DNA of 64,000 nt from Allodiplogaster sudhausi (Eukaryota; Nematoda; Chromadorea; Rhabditida; Diplogasteridae). The stretch is from contig CALZFC010000082.1 of NCBI GenBank assembly GCA_945643635.1, forward strand, positions 547,001 to 611,000, written 5' to 3'. The notes under the pieces were generated by a model, which was given only the letters and a program-made list of their open reading frames with translations, did not search any database and had not been told where the DNA came from. Of the stretch, positions 49,863 through 62,524 are shown piece after piece. The translations under genes were made by a program, and so were the position numbers. Position 1 is the stretch's first letter. Each line of letters begins with the position of its first letter.

Positions 49863-51444
49863 TTAGTAGAGAGCCGGGCAGACACTGAGCATGGCGCGGA
49901 TGATCTGTGCAGAATCTCCTTTCAGCGAGGCGCATGCGTTGTCCAGCACGTTCACATATCGCAGTGCGTATTCGTGCTGCAAGGTTACTGTAGTGTTTTA
50001 TTCAACAAATAAACAATTATTATTGATACAATATCCGTGCATCTAAAATATATGTAAAAAAAAAAATTCAATGCAGTGCTTGGGATGTTTTTGGATGACA
50101 CCTTATTGAGGTCGACGCAGATGTTGTCAAAGGCGTGGACGACCTCGTGGTGGCAGGCAACATCCGAGATTGAGCCGTGCTCCGTGAACAGAGCGTTCTT
50201 CTTGGTCTGTAGGCAAACACTTCTCATTAATTCCAGAGTGAAAATAGAAAGATAGAGAGAGAGAGAGGAAGAGAAGAGAGAAAGGAGAGAGAGAGAGTAG
50301 TCAACGGACGTGGTCGTCCCCGTAGAGAGCAGTAGCGAGATCCACATAGCGAGAACGCACGGCACGGTGGTCCTGAAGCAGAGATATATGTACCTGTCAT
50401 CTTTTGATTACAATCGCGCAGTTGAGATGTGCAGTCATTCTCTCCCAGATAGGCACTAAAAATAGTACCTCGTTGATCTCGGCAACCCTCTGCTGTGCCC
50501 GGAGTGCCTCCTCGGGGGTCGCGGTAGCAGCCGTAGCGAGGCGTGCGTGGTGGAGCAGCTCCACGTCGCGAGATGGCCATGCGGACTGCAGAAGCTCGGC
50601 GTGTCTTGAGGCGCGTTCCTGTGCAAAGGAGATTCGAGACCTTCTGTCTCATGAGCACAACATGGCCAACCTCTTCAGTCATTTGCTCTGCAGCACCCAT
50701 CGACGGTGTATTGGGACCCTGAAAGTGATGATCACTGTGAATGATTGCTTGCGTGGTCTACATATTTATACATATGTATATTGAGAGATCGAAATGACGA
50801 TGGATGTTTGAAGAGGAACCTGGAAGTTAGCGAGAGCCTCGCTTTCGATCGACAGCTGGCCATAGTGGGAGACGGGCGACGTGTACGTCTCCTTCTGCAC
50901 AACTGTGAACTGCTTCCCGATCGTCGTCTTCGTCAGATCCACCTGACCATGAGAAGAACGGCAATATTCACTTCTCATCCGTGACACGGCAGTGCTATGC
51001 AACAACTAACAATGTCGGAGTTCTCCATCCACGAGACGGAGAAGACATCGCCGAGACAGGGAAGGCCGAGCGCGTTGTCGCAGTACGCGCCCCAGCTGCT
51101 GAGACGCTCGTTCGTGGCAGTCATTGCGTACACTTCAAGAGCAACCTCTCTCCAGGACCCGATAAGATATCGTTGAACTACCTCCAATATTGGCCGGGAG
51201 GACGTCCTTGAACATGGAGCCAGACTCGCAGGACTGCAACAAAAGATTGCTCATTCTGTTGAAAGTAAAACTATTTAACTACACGGTAAGGTGATCGACA
51301 AAGTTGACCTCAAGATAGAAGACGAGCTCGCCGAAGAGACCGGCCGAGGCAGCGTAGGTCAGGGCACTGTTCAACGTCTGCACGGTCATCTGAAAAGAGG
51401 AAGAGAATTAGAGAGAGAGAGGAAGAGAATGAGAGAGGGAAGAA

Positions 51445-51479
<35 letters not shown>

Positions 51480-53172
51480 TAAAGAGAAAGTAGTGGAGGG
51501 TAGAAAGTGCAACGAAGCACTAACGATGTCGTCGGGGAAGGCGATGAGTCCAGGACCTCCGTGGTCAGCGAAGTAAACGAAGACACGGTCGTTCTTGTTA
51601 CTTAAAAGATTATATATATACATGTAATATGTATGTATATATTATATTATATTATATATATGTATATATTTGCATACATTTAGATTTTTTGTCCTAGGGG
51701 TATAAATTATGCCTTTTAAGAACGCGTCCATTTCCGCCAACGACGCCAGAGGAATTGCCCCGGAGCACCTGGAACGCGTCATTTCAATGTATAGATACAT
51801 TTTGTCATCAAAGACATCAATTATTGTAATTCTAAATTAATCGTTGTAATATGTAGCTTGAAAATAGCTGACCTGGTCAAAGTTGGCCTGGTTGCAAGCG
51901 CTGCCCTTGTAGTCGATCTTCACCCCGGCGTAGACATCCTTGCCCTTCGGGTTGTTGAACAGCTTGCCCTTGTACTTGTTCCTGAATACATATACGCATA
52001 TACTTCATTGTCCTAGTCTGTTTCTTTATAATAACATCCTTTAATACGCCTCATTACTGCTGAAAATCCATTGCATCTTTTTACCTGGGTGTGTGCGAGT
52101 TCTTTTTACTGTGATTTCGCGGTTTGGTAGGTGAGTTGGGAATGAAGAAGTTGTTGAAGAATGACTAGTGATAAGCACCCGAAATAATGAAGACAAATAA
52201 GAGGAGCGAGCAGCTTAACAAAGGAATTCTCTTAAAGCCGGTGGTTAAGGTTAAAACTACACACATTGAATTTGGACTCACTAAGCATGCTCTTCTCAGT
52301 TCTTCATCTTCCAGACACGAGTAGAGAAACGTACCATGTGTTGTTGGCGATATCGTCGTACATGAAAGTGATGATATGGTCGGGGGAGACTCCGTGCTTC
52401 GTGAGGATCTGGTAGGAGTGAGCCACATCGGCCTGCAAGGAGAGGACATCATTACAACTCTTGTAAGAATACTGGACAAGGGTGTGACATGCAAGAGAGA
52501 GAAGATTACTCTACATAATGATATGCTAGAGAGAGAGAGAGGGAGAGATTATTGCGTAGGAGAGACGTGCCCCATCATCCGCCCCCATTGAGCCATATTC
52601 TATTATATTGCAACCTCGTTTTAGATATTTACTCATAGTTTATAGTCTTAAAGCCTACGTGTGACTCAGAGCAAACTGAGTCACTTTTGTGTTCGGGTGG
52701 CCGCGTGGAGCGGCAGGTCGAGAGTCTCCGGGATTTTGTTTATTTCCTGCGGGCTTGAGTCATTGTTATTTATGTTTTGCTCTTTTCGCTCGTCCTCTTT
52801 TTAAGGTCTCTCTATAAACTGTTTTTGTGTAATATCGTGCGCGTTGAAACACAGCTCAGGAGTTGGTTGGAGAGGAAGGGGCCTTATTCCATCGTCGAGA
52901 TCGAACTTATCATTTGAATCCGGGCCATTCCTCGCCCCTACAACTGTACCTGGTGCCGGTAGTTGTACCAGCCATTCGAGCCGGCCACAAGGACTGCCCA
53001 GATGTCGCCGTCGGCACTGGAATGGAAATGCCATTGGCTCTTGCGGATCGGAAGCGTATGGCATGCTCATAAAATGAATCTCTACTGTTTGAAGAAATAA
53101 AAATGTAAGAACGCACGCTGCGAAGGCAGCGGCAGCCAGGAGAAGAACGACGGAGCAAGCGAGCGGGTTCAT
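49863..53172 (-). CDS. lgmn: Legumain (asparaginyl endopeptidase)
   Basis: Lysosomal or secreted cysteine protease of family C13, cutting after Asn. Exons: 53172-53117, 53016-52950, 52432-52335, 51981-51873, 51768-51713, 51600-51525, 51389-51309, 51233-51182, 51132-51011, 50942-50820, 50718-50641, 50618-50469, 50372-50310, 50206-50102, 49976-49863 (TAA). Phases agree; total about 449 residues, normal for the family. [19 protein letters not shown] is a signal peptide; an in-frame ATG at 53187 would add five residues. Then come [56 protein letters not shown] with the catalytic His, and [12 protein letters not shown] with the catalytic Cys (vertebrates have EACESGS). GAYCDNALG and [10 protein letters not shown] follow, then the inhibitory C-terminal prodomain ending [12 protein letters not shown]. 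Intron 5 uses a GC donor (AAAAG|GCATAA) and others use weak GTTAGT, GTCAAC and GTCCGT donors. No lesions seen. Confidence 0.96.
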
Positions 53173-53199
53173 GCTGTAGAGTTGCATATTTACTTTTAT

Positions 53200-53414
53200 T
53201 TATTTTCAAACAGTAATAGTCAAAGTGTTCGGTAAATACAAGAACAGAAAAAAAACAGACAAGGAACAGTTCTTGGACAGAGAATTACTCGTCCGGCTGA
53301 TGCAACAACTTTGCTATCTGCTCCTTCTTTGTTGTCACGAAAATAAGACAAAGAAGTCATTCAGAGAGCACGAGCATCTTTGTCGTAAGGATGTGTGCGT
53401 CCGTTCTAACTGCA

Positions 53415-53445
<31 letters not shown>

Positions 53446-54690
53446 CCTCTCTCTTTCTCTCTGTCTCTCGCTCTCTCTCTTTCTCTCTCTCTCTGTCTCT
53501 CTCTCTCTTATTTCTCTCTTATCCCTCTTTCTCTCTCTCTTCCTTATTACAGTACTGCAGCCTTCTTCTCTCTTGCCTTCTTCCTCTTTTTCTCGTGTCA
53601 TCACTATCAGTAAGAAGATGAAGCTTCGCTCTGCTGATAAAGCAAATCCGATTCTTATGATCGGAGATTGCAAAAGCGCATAGAAAGAAAGAATAAATCT
53701 AGCCCTTTCTACTTTCGCATGAATATGGCACTTCCTGCTTCTGGAATCAGTCTGAGTTCCCATTGTAAGTAGCATACTTGTATTTTGTATGGATATCATT
53801 TGAGACACCACAAAGATCAGGCTCTTCGATACCATTTGGTTCCTATTGTCTTAGACATACAAGTGGCATGGTCAACATACTAGGTTCGGGGACCTCAATC
53901 TTCATGAATACTGGGGCTATCTTCCAAACGTTTCACATTTTGTTATAAAGGTACCTCGAAGACTATGCTTGCTTAATTTTATGAGAATACGATACGTCAT
54001 ATCAGCTCAGTACATCTTACCTTAAAAAATGTTTTTAAAAAAGTTCTTGCCTTGAACATCGCAGTACACTATTTTCTTCTCTAATTGCTGCTCGCCTTCT
54101 CCCGTGTTTTGAGAGTTCGACGTACTTCTTCACATGGCTGGCGACTCCGAGAGATGTCAATGATAGAGAGATGTCAGAGTGCTCAGGCTGGAAACTGCCT
54201 GCTCTGGACAAGAAATGACATGAAAGACAGACCGATGAGTATTGTCAATCAAGACAGTGAAAGCAATAATAAAGAATCATAAAAGAAATGCACTTCCATA
54301 AGTATCTCGATAGATTTTTCGTCTTCCTTACCTTTAAGTTACATAAAACTTTGCCTTAACATGTGATAATGCCTTGCTAAACGAGAAGGTAATTCTCATT
54401 CCTTCGAGAATAAATTTGCTTATTTTTAACATTTTGTGCATTGCCGTTTTAGAATTTATATTTTCCCGCGTATAAGAAGGAAATCGGTCCATGAGTATCC
54501 CGATATGGTTTATTCTCATCATCGAAATCATTTTTTCCAGCAAGGCCTAAAAGCGAACTATTGTTGACTGCTAGAAATTCATTTCGTTTGGTTTTCAGAA
54601 AGTACGCACCAAAAAAAGTTATTGAGCATAGCAAGCAAGCATATTGAACTTGAAGAAAAAGATCAAATCAAATGAATAGCAATTCCAGTC
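53200..54690. other. Intergenic with (CT)n
   Basis: A (CT)n tract with interruptions spans about 53417-53545. Otherwise I found no exon or element with defined ends. Confidence 0.5.
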
Positions 54691-54691
54691 T

Positions 54692-55050
54692 CACCAAACT
54701 TCTTGGACAAAAATTGCTTTGATAGCCACTTATTCAGGCAAATGCTTGCCGTCCACTTCGAGCAGGGAAGCTTTGTGAATGGCACAGCTAAATTATTTTC
54801 CTTTTAATCTTTTATTATGATTAATATTTTTTCTTCAACAAGATATATTATTACATCATATTATGTTTAACTGAGATGAGAGAGGTGAAAACAACATTAC
54901 ATATGAACTGCATTTCATGAGGTCTGGCTGGCCATTGCTCAAAAGTGACGTGTTGATCTACAAAGTCAACGCCGGCGAAGGCAAAGATCAGGCGGATGGT
55001 CTCGCCGCGTGCGCGGAGGTCAAAGTTTGTAGGTCTACTTGTACACGCGC
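54692..55050 (-). pseudogene. Glutathione S-transferase pseudogene fragment, inverted
   Basis: Two exon remnants of a sigma-type GST on the strand opposite the intact gene. Remnant one (about 55050-54933) encodes FDLRARGETIRLIFAFAGVD and HVTFEQWP, matching exon 1 of 57721-59525. Its start codon is lost, the Leu codon after VYK is TAG, and four extra bases follow. Remnant two (54787-54692) corresponds to exon 2 (VPFTKLP, EVDGKHLPE) after a TTTAG acceptor. It has a one-base deletion and TAA in place of the Ser of the glutathione-site motif ESAAI. Later exons are absent. Confidence 0.88.
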
Positions 55051-56684
55051 TTTCTTACACCGACACTTATACTTCCTTCTCCTGTTTTTCAACACTTTTC
55101 AATGTTTATTTTAGGTTTTTTTAAAAATAAAAGTACAGAAAATATTCGCAATTCGCTCAAGTTTTAAGATTGAGCTCAACTTAAGATGGAAAAAACACTC
55201 AAATAAGCTGATTGGTATGGAAAAGAAGAAGCTGTTTAAAAATTTGTTTTTAAAAAAAAGAAAGCGGGTAAAATCAGATAGAAGTGGACAGCGATTAACA
55301 CCCTTAGACAGTCCAGTGAAACCCCAATAACTCCCAAGGTACACACAACCCAACATTTAATCACAACATTTAACTCCTCAATCTTCTTAGCTCTTTGTAA
55401 CGCTTATATTACATCTATCCTTTACAAAGGGAAATGGGATAACGAGTTTATCAATAAAACATTATTAAATCCGGAGCGAATCAAGGGGCACGTGGTGCCA
55501 AAGCAGAGATTACGACTGAACTTGAATCATCAGACTAGTCAAAATATCACAAATACGAGATAGAGTATAAGTACAATCCTGCAGAGACATGATTCAAATT
55601 CTAATATAACAATGGCAAAGTGAGGTAGGTCAAAAACATTATTTCTAAATGAGAAAATAAAAAATATTCGAGAATATTTTTGACATAAATATGGAAGAGA
55701 GAAAGAACGGTGGAAGAGAGAAAGAACTAGGAGATACAGCGGCCGAGGAATCAAAGAAGAAGGAGGCATAACATGGTGACATCTCGTTATCAGCAACATG
55801 AGCTCTAGCCGCATAAGAAGAAGGAAGCACAACATTGTCACATGGCATTGACAGCTGAAGAAACTCTAGCCACGCATACTACTTATACTTATTCTACAGA
55901 AACTCTCGGCAATGTCCAAGGTAGCCACTTCAAATACGTGAAATTATGCTACATTTGCCAAGAGTTCAAGTAGAAGAACAAGATTTTTCAACATTTCCGC
56001 TGCCAATCTCGCCTTTTCGCATTTCCTGCTCTACTCAAAAAGCAAGCCTATTCATGTCTATCCCTGCCCTTATTCTTCAGATTTGGCAAGGGTCCATCCC
56101 GTCGTTGCTAGTGGATACGGAAACGAGCACCACCAAAGTCAACTCTTTCCTCGTCCTACACTTTCTTCTCCACCTTTCATTCTCTTCCTCTTTTGTAACA
56201 TTATTTTTTGTCAAATCTGCCTAACCTTGGTAGTTGAACTATATTTCACATTTTCACATGTGAATATACATATAAGTTAATTTATTTTTTATGCTCTAAT
56301 TTACTTGCGTGTTTGATAATGAAAATAAATAAAAAGGTTAAATATTAATTTTAGTCGAAAAAGAGGAGAGAGGTCATCATGTCGATATCAGCTGAGCCAT
56401 ATCATGATAACGGAATCAAGCGAACTGGCTCGAACAGGAAGAAAGCGAGCGGTAGGAGAAGAAGCGCCTGTCTATGACATTTATTTTTATTTATTTATTC
56501 ATACATCAAATAATGATGTGACAACATATGGAGTGAATATGGCAAATATGCTAAGGTAAGACATAATTCTCTACATTTTGTCTAAGCGATCTTAAACTGT
56601 AATGTTCACAATTTGTTTGTAATTCGCCTCCTTTGCGAGTGGAAATTTGCCGCTCAAAAAGCCTCAGAGCCTCAGATATTCCAG
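55051..56684. other. Intergenic, nothing certain
   Basis: A block after CTTCAG at 56080 encodes MARVHPVVASGYGNEHHQSQ and could be an upstream exon of the doublecortin-domain gene, but no donor or domain match supports it. Confidence 0.35.
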
Positions 56685-57203
56685 CGGTTAAGAAGATTCG
56701 TGTCTTCAAGAATGGCGACGTTTATCATCAAGGAATTAAGGTTAGGCAGATGGAATTTATTTCAAAAAATATATTTAAAAATTCACACGTTCGTTACTTT
56801 CTTATGAAATATACAAAACAATATATGCATATCGGCATGTACGTTCAATGTTATTTTCTATGTCAGTTATTCAATAACAATAAGTGCAAAATAGCCGTTC
56901 GCTTGAGATTGTGGTGAACAGCCGGCAGATTCATGACATGGACGCGCTTCTCGACTTCCTCAACCAGCGAATTGAACTTACTCATGGAGTCAAAAAGTTG
57001 TATAACCGAAGTGGAAAGAATGTCAGGAGTCTCGAGGATCTTGTCAACGATGAGGTAGTCTAGAAATATCCAGCATTTAACAGACTCTTCGAGATGAGTG
57101 CAAATATGATGTAAGTCATGTATTTATTAGGATTATGTAGCAGCCACTAATGTCTTTGTTCAACTTGCCTATGGCCAACATCAGGCGGGCGTCGCTCGGC
57201 GGG
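56685..57203 (+). CDS. Doublecortin-domain protein, fragment
   Basis: Three consecutive exons form one doublecortin (DCX) microtubule-binding domain: 56685-56740 (KKIRVFKNGDVYHQGIK), 56908-57054 (VVNSRQIHDMDALLDFLNQR, GVKKLYNRSGKNVRSLEDLV) and 57131-57203 (DYVAATNVFVQLAYG). The core follows the family pattern of strand one with NGD, a helix DALLDFLNQRI, the turn VKKLYNRSGKNV and the closing YVAA. In microtubule-associated proteins these domains usually occur in pairs with long C-terminal tails. Here neither a start codon nor later exons could be placed; the GST gene begins 517 bp downstream. Either the rest of the gene is unrecognised or this is a gene fragment. Confidence 0.75.
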
Positions 57204-57224
57204 GTAAGAATCAATTCCTCAGAT

Positions 57225-57255
57225 GTAAATATATATATATATATATATATATCTG
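57225..57255. repeat. (AT)n microsatellite
   Basis: A pure AT tract between the doublecortin fragment and the GST gene. Similar TA tracts lie at 7805-7827, 20237-20256 and 36424-36444. Confidence 0.9.
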
Positions 57256-57720
57256 CAAACTTTCCCTCACTCTCTCTCCCTCACTACATTCTAATAAACA
57301 AATTATTTATATATCGTACGTGAAATATGGTATTTCAATGTGACAGCATTAAAATAAGATAACATTGTCGTTCAATAGCAAAATAAATAAAAAATATAAA
57401 AAAAATATATTAATATGTAGAAACGAGTAAGGGGGAGAGGTGGATCTACTTACACAAGAGAGCTGTGCATGATTATGTTGCTCCAGTATTACTTATTGTT
57501 AGAGCTTCTTTCGAATTAGTGTAGTCTATGTGGCAAGAGTTTCTGTTGCAGAGAACCTTTTGTGAAAATGTTTTGCTTCCTTCTTCTCTGATTCCATGTT
57601 TCAAAGTTTTTGTAAGTTTTTAAAGCACTGAATAATAAACATACGACTTTTTGAGCGTGGCCAATTACTTCTCATCTTTTAGTTACAGGAGAAAGAAGCG
57701 TAATAAGTGTTGGTGTGAGA

Positions 57721-59525
57721 ATGCCCGTGTACAAGTTGACCTACTTTGACATCCGCTCCCTCGGCGAGACTATCCGCCAGATCTTTGCCTATGCTGGTGT
57801 TGACTTCGTAGATCAACGAGTCACTTTTGAGCAATGGCCGGAGCTCAAGAAAGGTATGTATGTAGGCGATCGTTCTCAGTTCATATTTCTTGCGGCTTTC
57901 AGCTTTCTCGTCTCAGTTGAACATCAAGACCTAATTACAATGAAAATATAAGACAGAATAGAAAATAAAGACGAAGGCAATTTAGCTACGCCATTCGCAA
58001 AGCTTCCGTTGCTTGAAGTGGACAGCAAGCAGCTGCCCGAATCAGCGGCCATCATGCGATTTCTCTCCAAAAAGTTTGGTGCGACTGAAATAGCTATACT
58101 TTTGATGTGATCTTTTTCAATTAGCATGTTTTGGTGGCTACTTTTTGGGCACAAAACAAAATGAATATTTAACAATAGTTTGCTTTTAGGCCTTTACGGA
58201 AAAAATGACTTCGATGCCGCTAGGATAGATGCCATCGTAGACCAGTTCAAGGACTACTACACTGACTTCACGAAGTTTTACTATGTCGCCTTGGGCCTCC
58301 GAGAGGGTGGCGACAAGGTTGGCGGCTTATTTTTTCTTCACTCAACTGTTTAGGTAACTGACAGCTCAAAAGCCTGAAAAATGACGCAACCGAAATAAAC
58401 ATAACTGTTTTGTTAAACTTAAGTATTCTCTTGATAAATCAACATAATCCTCTATTCAGGAAGCACTGAAGAAAGAGTATGGCAAGCCGGCTCGTGACAG
58501 GTTTTTTCCTCTCCTCGTCGTTCAACTGAAGAAGAGCGGCACTGGCTTCCTCGTCGGCGACTCGCTCTCCTTCGCCGATCTCCTCATTGCTGAACATTCA
58601 GCCACTCTCCAAGAGGTGCTTCCTGGCTTTCTCGCCGGCTATCCCGAGGTTTGTGTGCTCTTAAAGGAACCACCCGGGGAATAATGATTTTCTCTAGCGC
58701 ATCTGTACCATCTCGCCTGTTCAAGGCGCGAGAGAGCGTTGCAAAATTGGAGGGTACTAATATCTTGCGCAGCTAATTTTCAACCCCTATGATTTAAGAT
58801 GGCTATAATTCTAGAAATGAAAAGGCAAAAATCGTTGAAACTTTCTGCATCAATTTTTTACGCCGAGGCGAACTACTTAAAAACGACATGTTAAAGGATC
58901 ACTCGGACGAATCTTTTCGCGCCCGTTTAAAAAAATGGTGTTTGAAAAAAACCAACGCTTCTAAAAATTCTTACAGTATTATGGAGGGTGGAACTTTACG
59001 GAACGCTGTGATTGTGTTGGATGTGTTCGAAATGGCAGCACAGCGCTTCCATTCGTTTTTATGTCTCTCTCTCCCTCTCTTGTCCACTCTCTCAGAGTGA
59101 ACAATCGATGACATTCATATCATCCCGTGCTCTCTGCCACGCTTAGCATGGGGAGGGAGGGTGGCTTAGCCATGAACATGAGCTCAAAGAACGATCGCGG
59201 GCGGAAAACGCACCGTAAACCCGATCAAAAACTGTTAGTATTTAACAAACTAAACATTGTTTTGAAAAGAGACCACTTCTAATGTATGTTTCTGGCCGAA
59301 CTTCACCGGACAAGAACATAAAACGAGAAGCTTTTTATTCGCCGGAGAGTTCCTATAATTATTCGCAGGAGAACTCTTTAATTAAAAAAATATATATTTA
59401 TTTGATAGGATATTTATTCGTCATACTTATATCCTCCCTTGCAGATTCTGGCTCACTCAAGGAAGATTCAATCGATTCCGCAAATCAAAGCGTGGATCAA
59501 AAAGAGGCCGAAATCGCTCTTCTAA
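57721..59525 (+). CDS. gst: Glutathione S-transferase, sigma (nematode) type
   Basis: Cytosolic dimeric enzyme conjugating glutathione to electrophiles; sigma members also act in prostaglandin metabolism. Exons 57721-57853, 57986-58078, 58190-58317, 58460-58648, 59445-59525 (TAA) join in phase to 207 residues, the usual length. The N-terminus MPVYKLTYFDIRSLGETIRQ carries the catalytic Tyr of KLTYF. IFAYAGVDFVDQRVTFEQWP is the nematode-type continuation. LPLLEVDSKQLPESAAIMRF holds the cis-Pro and the ESAAI glutathione-binding turn. VGDSLSFADLLIAEH is the conserved C-domain N-capping box, and IKAWIKKRP closes the protein. Intron 4 is enlarged by a 711-bp TTAA element. An inverted, broken copy lies at 54692-55050. 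The start is the first ATG. Confidence 0.96.
58671..59381. mobile_element. TTAA-target element in GST intron 4, composite
   Basis: The outer ends are TTAAAGGAACCACCCGGGGA and TTATTCGCAGGAGAACTCTTTAA. A second pair lies inside: TTAAAGGATCACTCGGACGA near 58892, with GCCGGAGAGTTCCTATAA near 59356. This suggests nested or chimeric copies of the same TTAA family. A 70-codon open frame inside has no recognised domain. Confidence 0.7.
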
Positions 59526-60731
59526 TTCATTTTTGGAAAGGGTTTGTATGTATTTTCTAATCTAAATATAGCATATTGGCTCCATCTCGATCTTTCCACT
59601 GCATAACTTATCTAATAACAACCAGTTCATAGTGTTTCTTTTTTATTTGCAATTGACAACTCCGTTATGGTCAAGTTCCTAAATAAATTTTCTGTGGCAT
59701 TCAAAGCATTTAAAAGTCTATACCATATTTACAAAGAACATTATATATGTATGTACATCATACGTCATCCTTTGTTCATGATTCAAATGTTTACAAAGAC
59801 ATGTATAGTGTATACATACATATAATTCTTCCTCAGTTAGTGGAAAACCTTTGCTCACTTGGGCATGAATCGTCTTATACTTCATTCGCAAGAAGTTTGT
59901 GTATCAAATCTTTCTTAAGTTTCATTATTATTTCGCTTTTCTCTGACTTCTCTACCTCTCATCCCTTGGTGAAAATGCGTTGCTCATTGGCCAGAATGGG
60001 CAGAGACTTCCCCTTCTCCACAGTACTGCTATTATTTAATTCCAAACATGAGTTGGAAAGACTTATCATGCACGATTTTCAAAGAATTGGTTGGAGGCAT
60101 CTCTAATCATAAAACATTATTTTAACTCTGCAATCATGCCCTCAATTGTTACGATCTGCACCTGCTGATGTAACACTGCCATTTTGGCTGCACATCAGTG
60201 TGCATGCATGGTGAGTGAGTACGCAAAGTGCCATGTGCAATTCACAAAGTGCGGGATATTTAAATTTCTCATTTTTCTCCGTTGACTCATACAGCAATAT
60301 GACAACTGCTGCCGCTTTCTTTTTCGTTTCATTCGATTGGTGACTCGCTAATTATCTGGAGGAAGAACGTACTCTCCCGAATTTGTCATTCGTTGGGCCG
60401 CTCCTTGCGTTGTGTCAAGTATTATTTCATATATTGTCATGACGTCTGCCATTATACAATATGTAATTTCTTGCGTGATAAAATAATGACTCTAAAAATG
60501 CGTCATTATTTATTAATTTGTAGGCTATTTTATCATGTCTGCCAAATGTCTGCAGTCGCTTCATTTGCTTCTGGCACGCGAAGAATTTTCGAAATCCCTC
60601 TCATCTTGGATCCGTCGTCCATTCTTTATGCCTTGATTAACCGGATACAACCTCTACAACCTTTATCGTGATTCTTTGAGGTGCTTGGCATCCATCAGTG
60701 TGCGCGGGTGGTTGCTCACTCGGCGACCGCC
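59526..60731. promoter_or_regulatory. Upstream region of copy E
   Basis: From about 59900 the sequence parallels 24330-24790. It includes CATCCCTTGGTGAAAATGCG, TTCCAAACATGAGTTG and the conserved upstream block of the CMTR1-like copies (ATTCACAAAGTGCGGGATAT at about 60239). No coding exon was seen before the ATG at 60732. Confidence 0.5.
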
Positions 60732-61243
60732 ATGGCCCATGAGATTGAGATCGAGGCGGCGCCGTTATGGCTGGTTGCCGATGACAGAATTCGCCAACGA
60801 GCGGTTAACATTCTCCGAAAAATGCCACACGACAGGCTCATAACAACCGGAGCGGTAGGGGATTTTCCTTAATGCTTGATTACACCACTTAATTAAACAC
60901 ATCATACATCGTTGCGGCGGAGATTGAGTATACGAGAGGTTTAGATGCCCAAATCGAAGCACTCCGAATGGTGTCCAAACTCGGTGATTTCACGAATTAA
61001 CGACATCAAAGAGGCAGAAATTTAAATATATTTTTTCTTGTATTAAGTTGCCTTTTAAACTTCCTATTCAAAGTAATCACAATGACACCATTAATTTAAT
61101 TAAAATCATTTTTCTTCCAGAGGTTTGACGAGCTACCGGAAAACGTTATTTGGGAAGTGAAGAAAAGCGCAAATCCACACGAACCCATGGATCAGGTGCA
61201 GCATACTGTATATCGTTACGCATATTACGGTAATGATCATCCC

Positions 61244-61756
61244 CAGAGGTTGGAATGGGCCGGCCGGCCCAATTTCCCAAGGCCCCGGGCCGGGCCGGGC
61301 CGGGGCGGGCCGGGCCGGGCCGGGCCGGGCCGGCCCATTCCCACCTCTGGGGACGATCATTACCGTAATATGCGTAACGATATACAGTAGGCCGGCCCGC
61401 AGGCCCGATTGGGCCCTCAAGTCAGAAATTCCTGGCAATTTGAAGGTAAAAACGTAAACTTGAAATTTTAGGAAGTATTTGAAAATGGTTTATATAGTGG
61501 CATGTTACTTAGGGGTGGGGGAAACATATTTTTTACTTTCGTAAACTCATGCAAACCCAAAAGAAACCCCCAATTAACATAGAAAAAATTTTTGGAAAAT
61601 TTTTTTTTTTTTTTTTGAAAATCGGGCTCAAGCGGGCCCACGGGCCGGGCCGGGCCCAAAATTACAAGGCCCGGAAATTTCCGGCCGGGCCGGGCCGAGA
61701 CTTTGGGCCCCCAGGGCCGGGCTGGCCCAAAAATTTTGTGCCCATTCCCACCTCTG
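61244..61756. mobile_element. hAT-type MITE with internal inverted duplication (copy E intron 3)
   Basis: The left end CAGAGGTTGGAATGGGCC and right end CCCATTCCCACCTCTG are inverted. Flanks ATCATCCC (61236-61243) and ATCGTCCC (61757-61764) form an 8-bp target duplication with one mismatch. Inside, 61326-61390 carries an inverted copy of both the left end and the adjacent host sequence (ATTACCGTAATATGCGTAAC), so part of the insertion junction was copied back into the element. The GGGCC-rich interior resembles the other hAT MITEs. Confidence 0.8.
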
Positions 61757-62154
61757 ATCGTCCCATATATACCGCAGGGCAGCGAATATCACGTACTTTT
61801 TATTGAGAAATGTAATAAAACATGTAAAATACAAATATGTCTCCAGTTTTCTGGAATAATGCCCACTCAAGCTTGTTTTAATTATAACTTTTTCAATGGA
61901 TATTTCTTTACAGATTCTCTTCTGTATACGTAGCGGAATGCAGGCGGCAGCTATCGACGCCATCTTTGGCTTTCTTCTCACCAAGGAAACCGAAGAGACG
62001 GCCCTGGTACTTTTATTTATTATTTATTTAATTATCTACATTAAACAAAGCACCATTTTCGTATATGCAATTCCAGAGCTTCTTCTCTAAAGTCACTCAA
62101 ATCCTTGGTTCAGCACGGGTGTTTTTTTTCTTCGATGCAGCCAAAACTAGTAAC

Positions 62155-62524
62155 TTGTTCCAGCTAGTCGCGGCCAGTGCGGGCCCAAATTTCCCAGGTC
62201 TGGCCGGGCCCAACCGAGGGAGCTATCCTGGGCGCGATTGCGGCCCGCTTTTCGCAGATTTGCCATTGAGAATAGTCATGACCGTCCCAATTCCTATTGT
62301 ACTCATATGTAATATGGCAGAGCAGAACTTGTTAGGAAAAAATTAAATGAAAACTTTTGAACGATAAATTAAAAGAAAAAGTTATTAGTCATACAATGAC
62401 AAATTATAAGTAGGAATCTGACATGTTTAAAACATCGAGCGGTCAGACCTAAAACTCCAGGGCCCGAAAATTGAAGAGGCCGAGCCTGGTCAGCCAAAAA
62501 AGTTTGCTTCAGTGTGAATCTCTG
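62155..62524. mobile_element. Degraded hAT MITE remnant (copy E intron 4)
   Basis: The order GCGGGCCCAAATTTCCC, GGCCGGGCCCAACC, TTTTCGCAGATTTG and a right end AGTGTGAATCTCTG parallels the interior and right end of the element at 30836-31285. The left terminus could not be placed. Confidence 0.6.
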
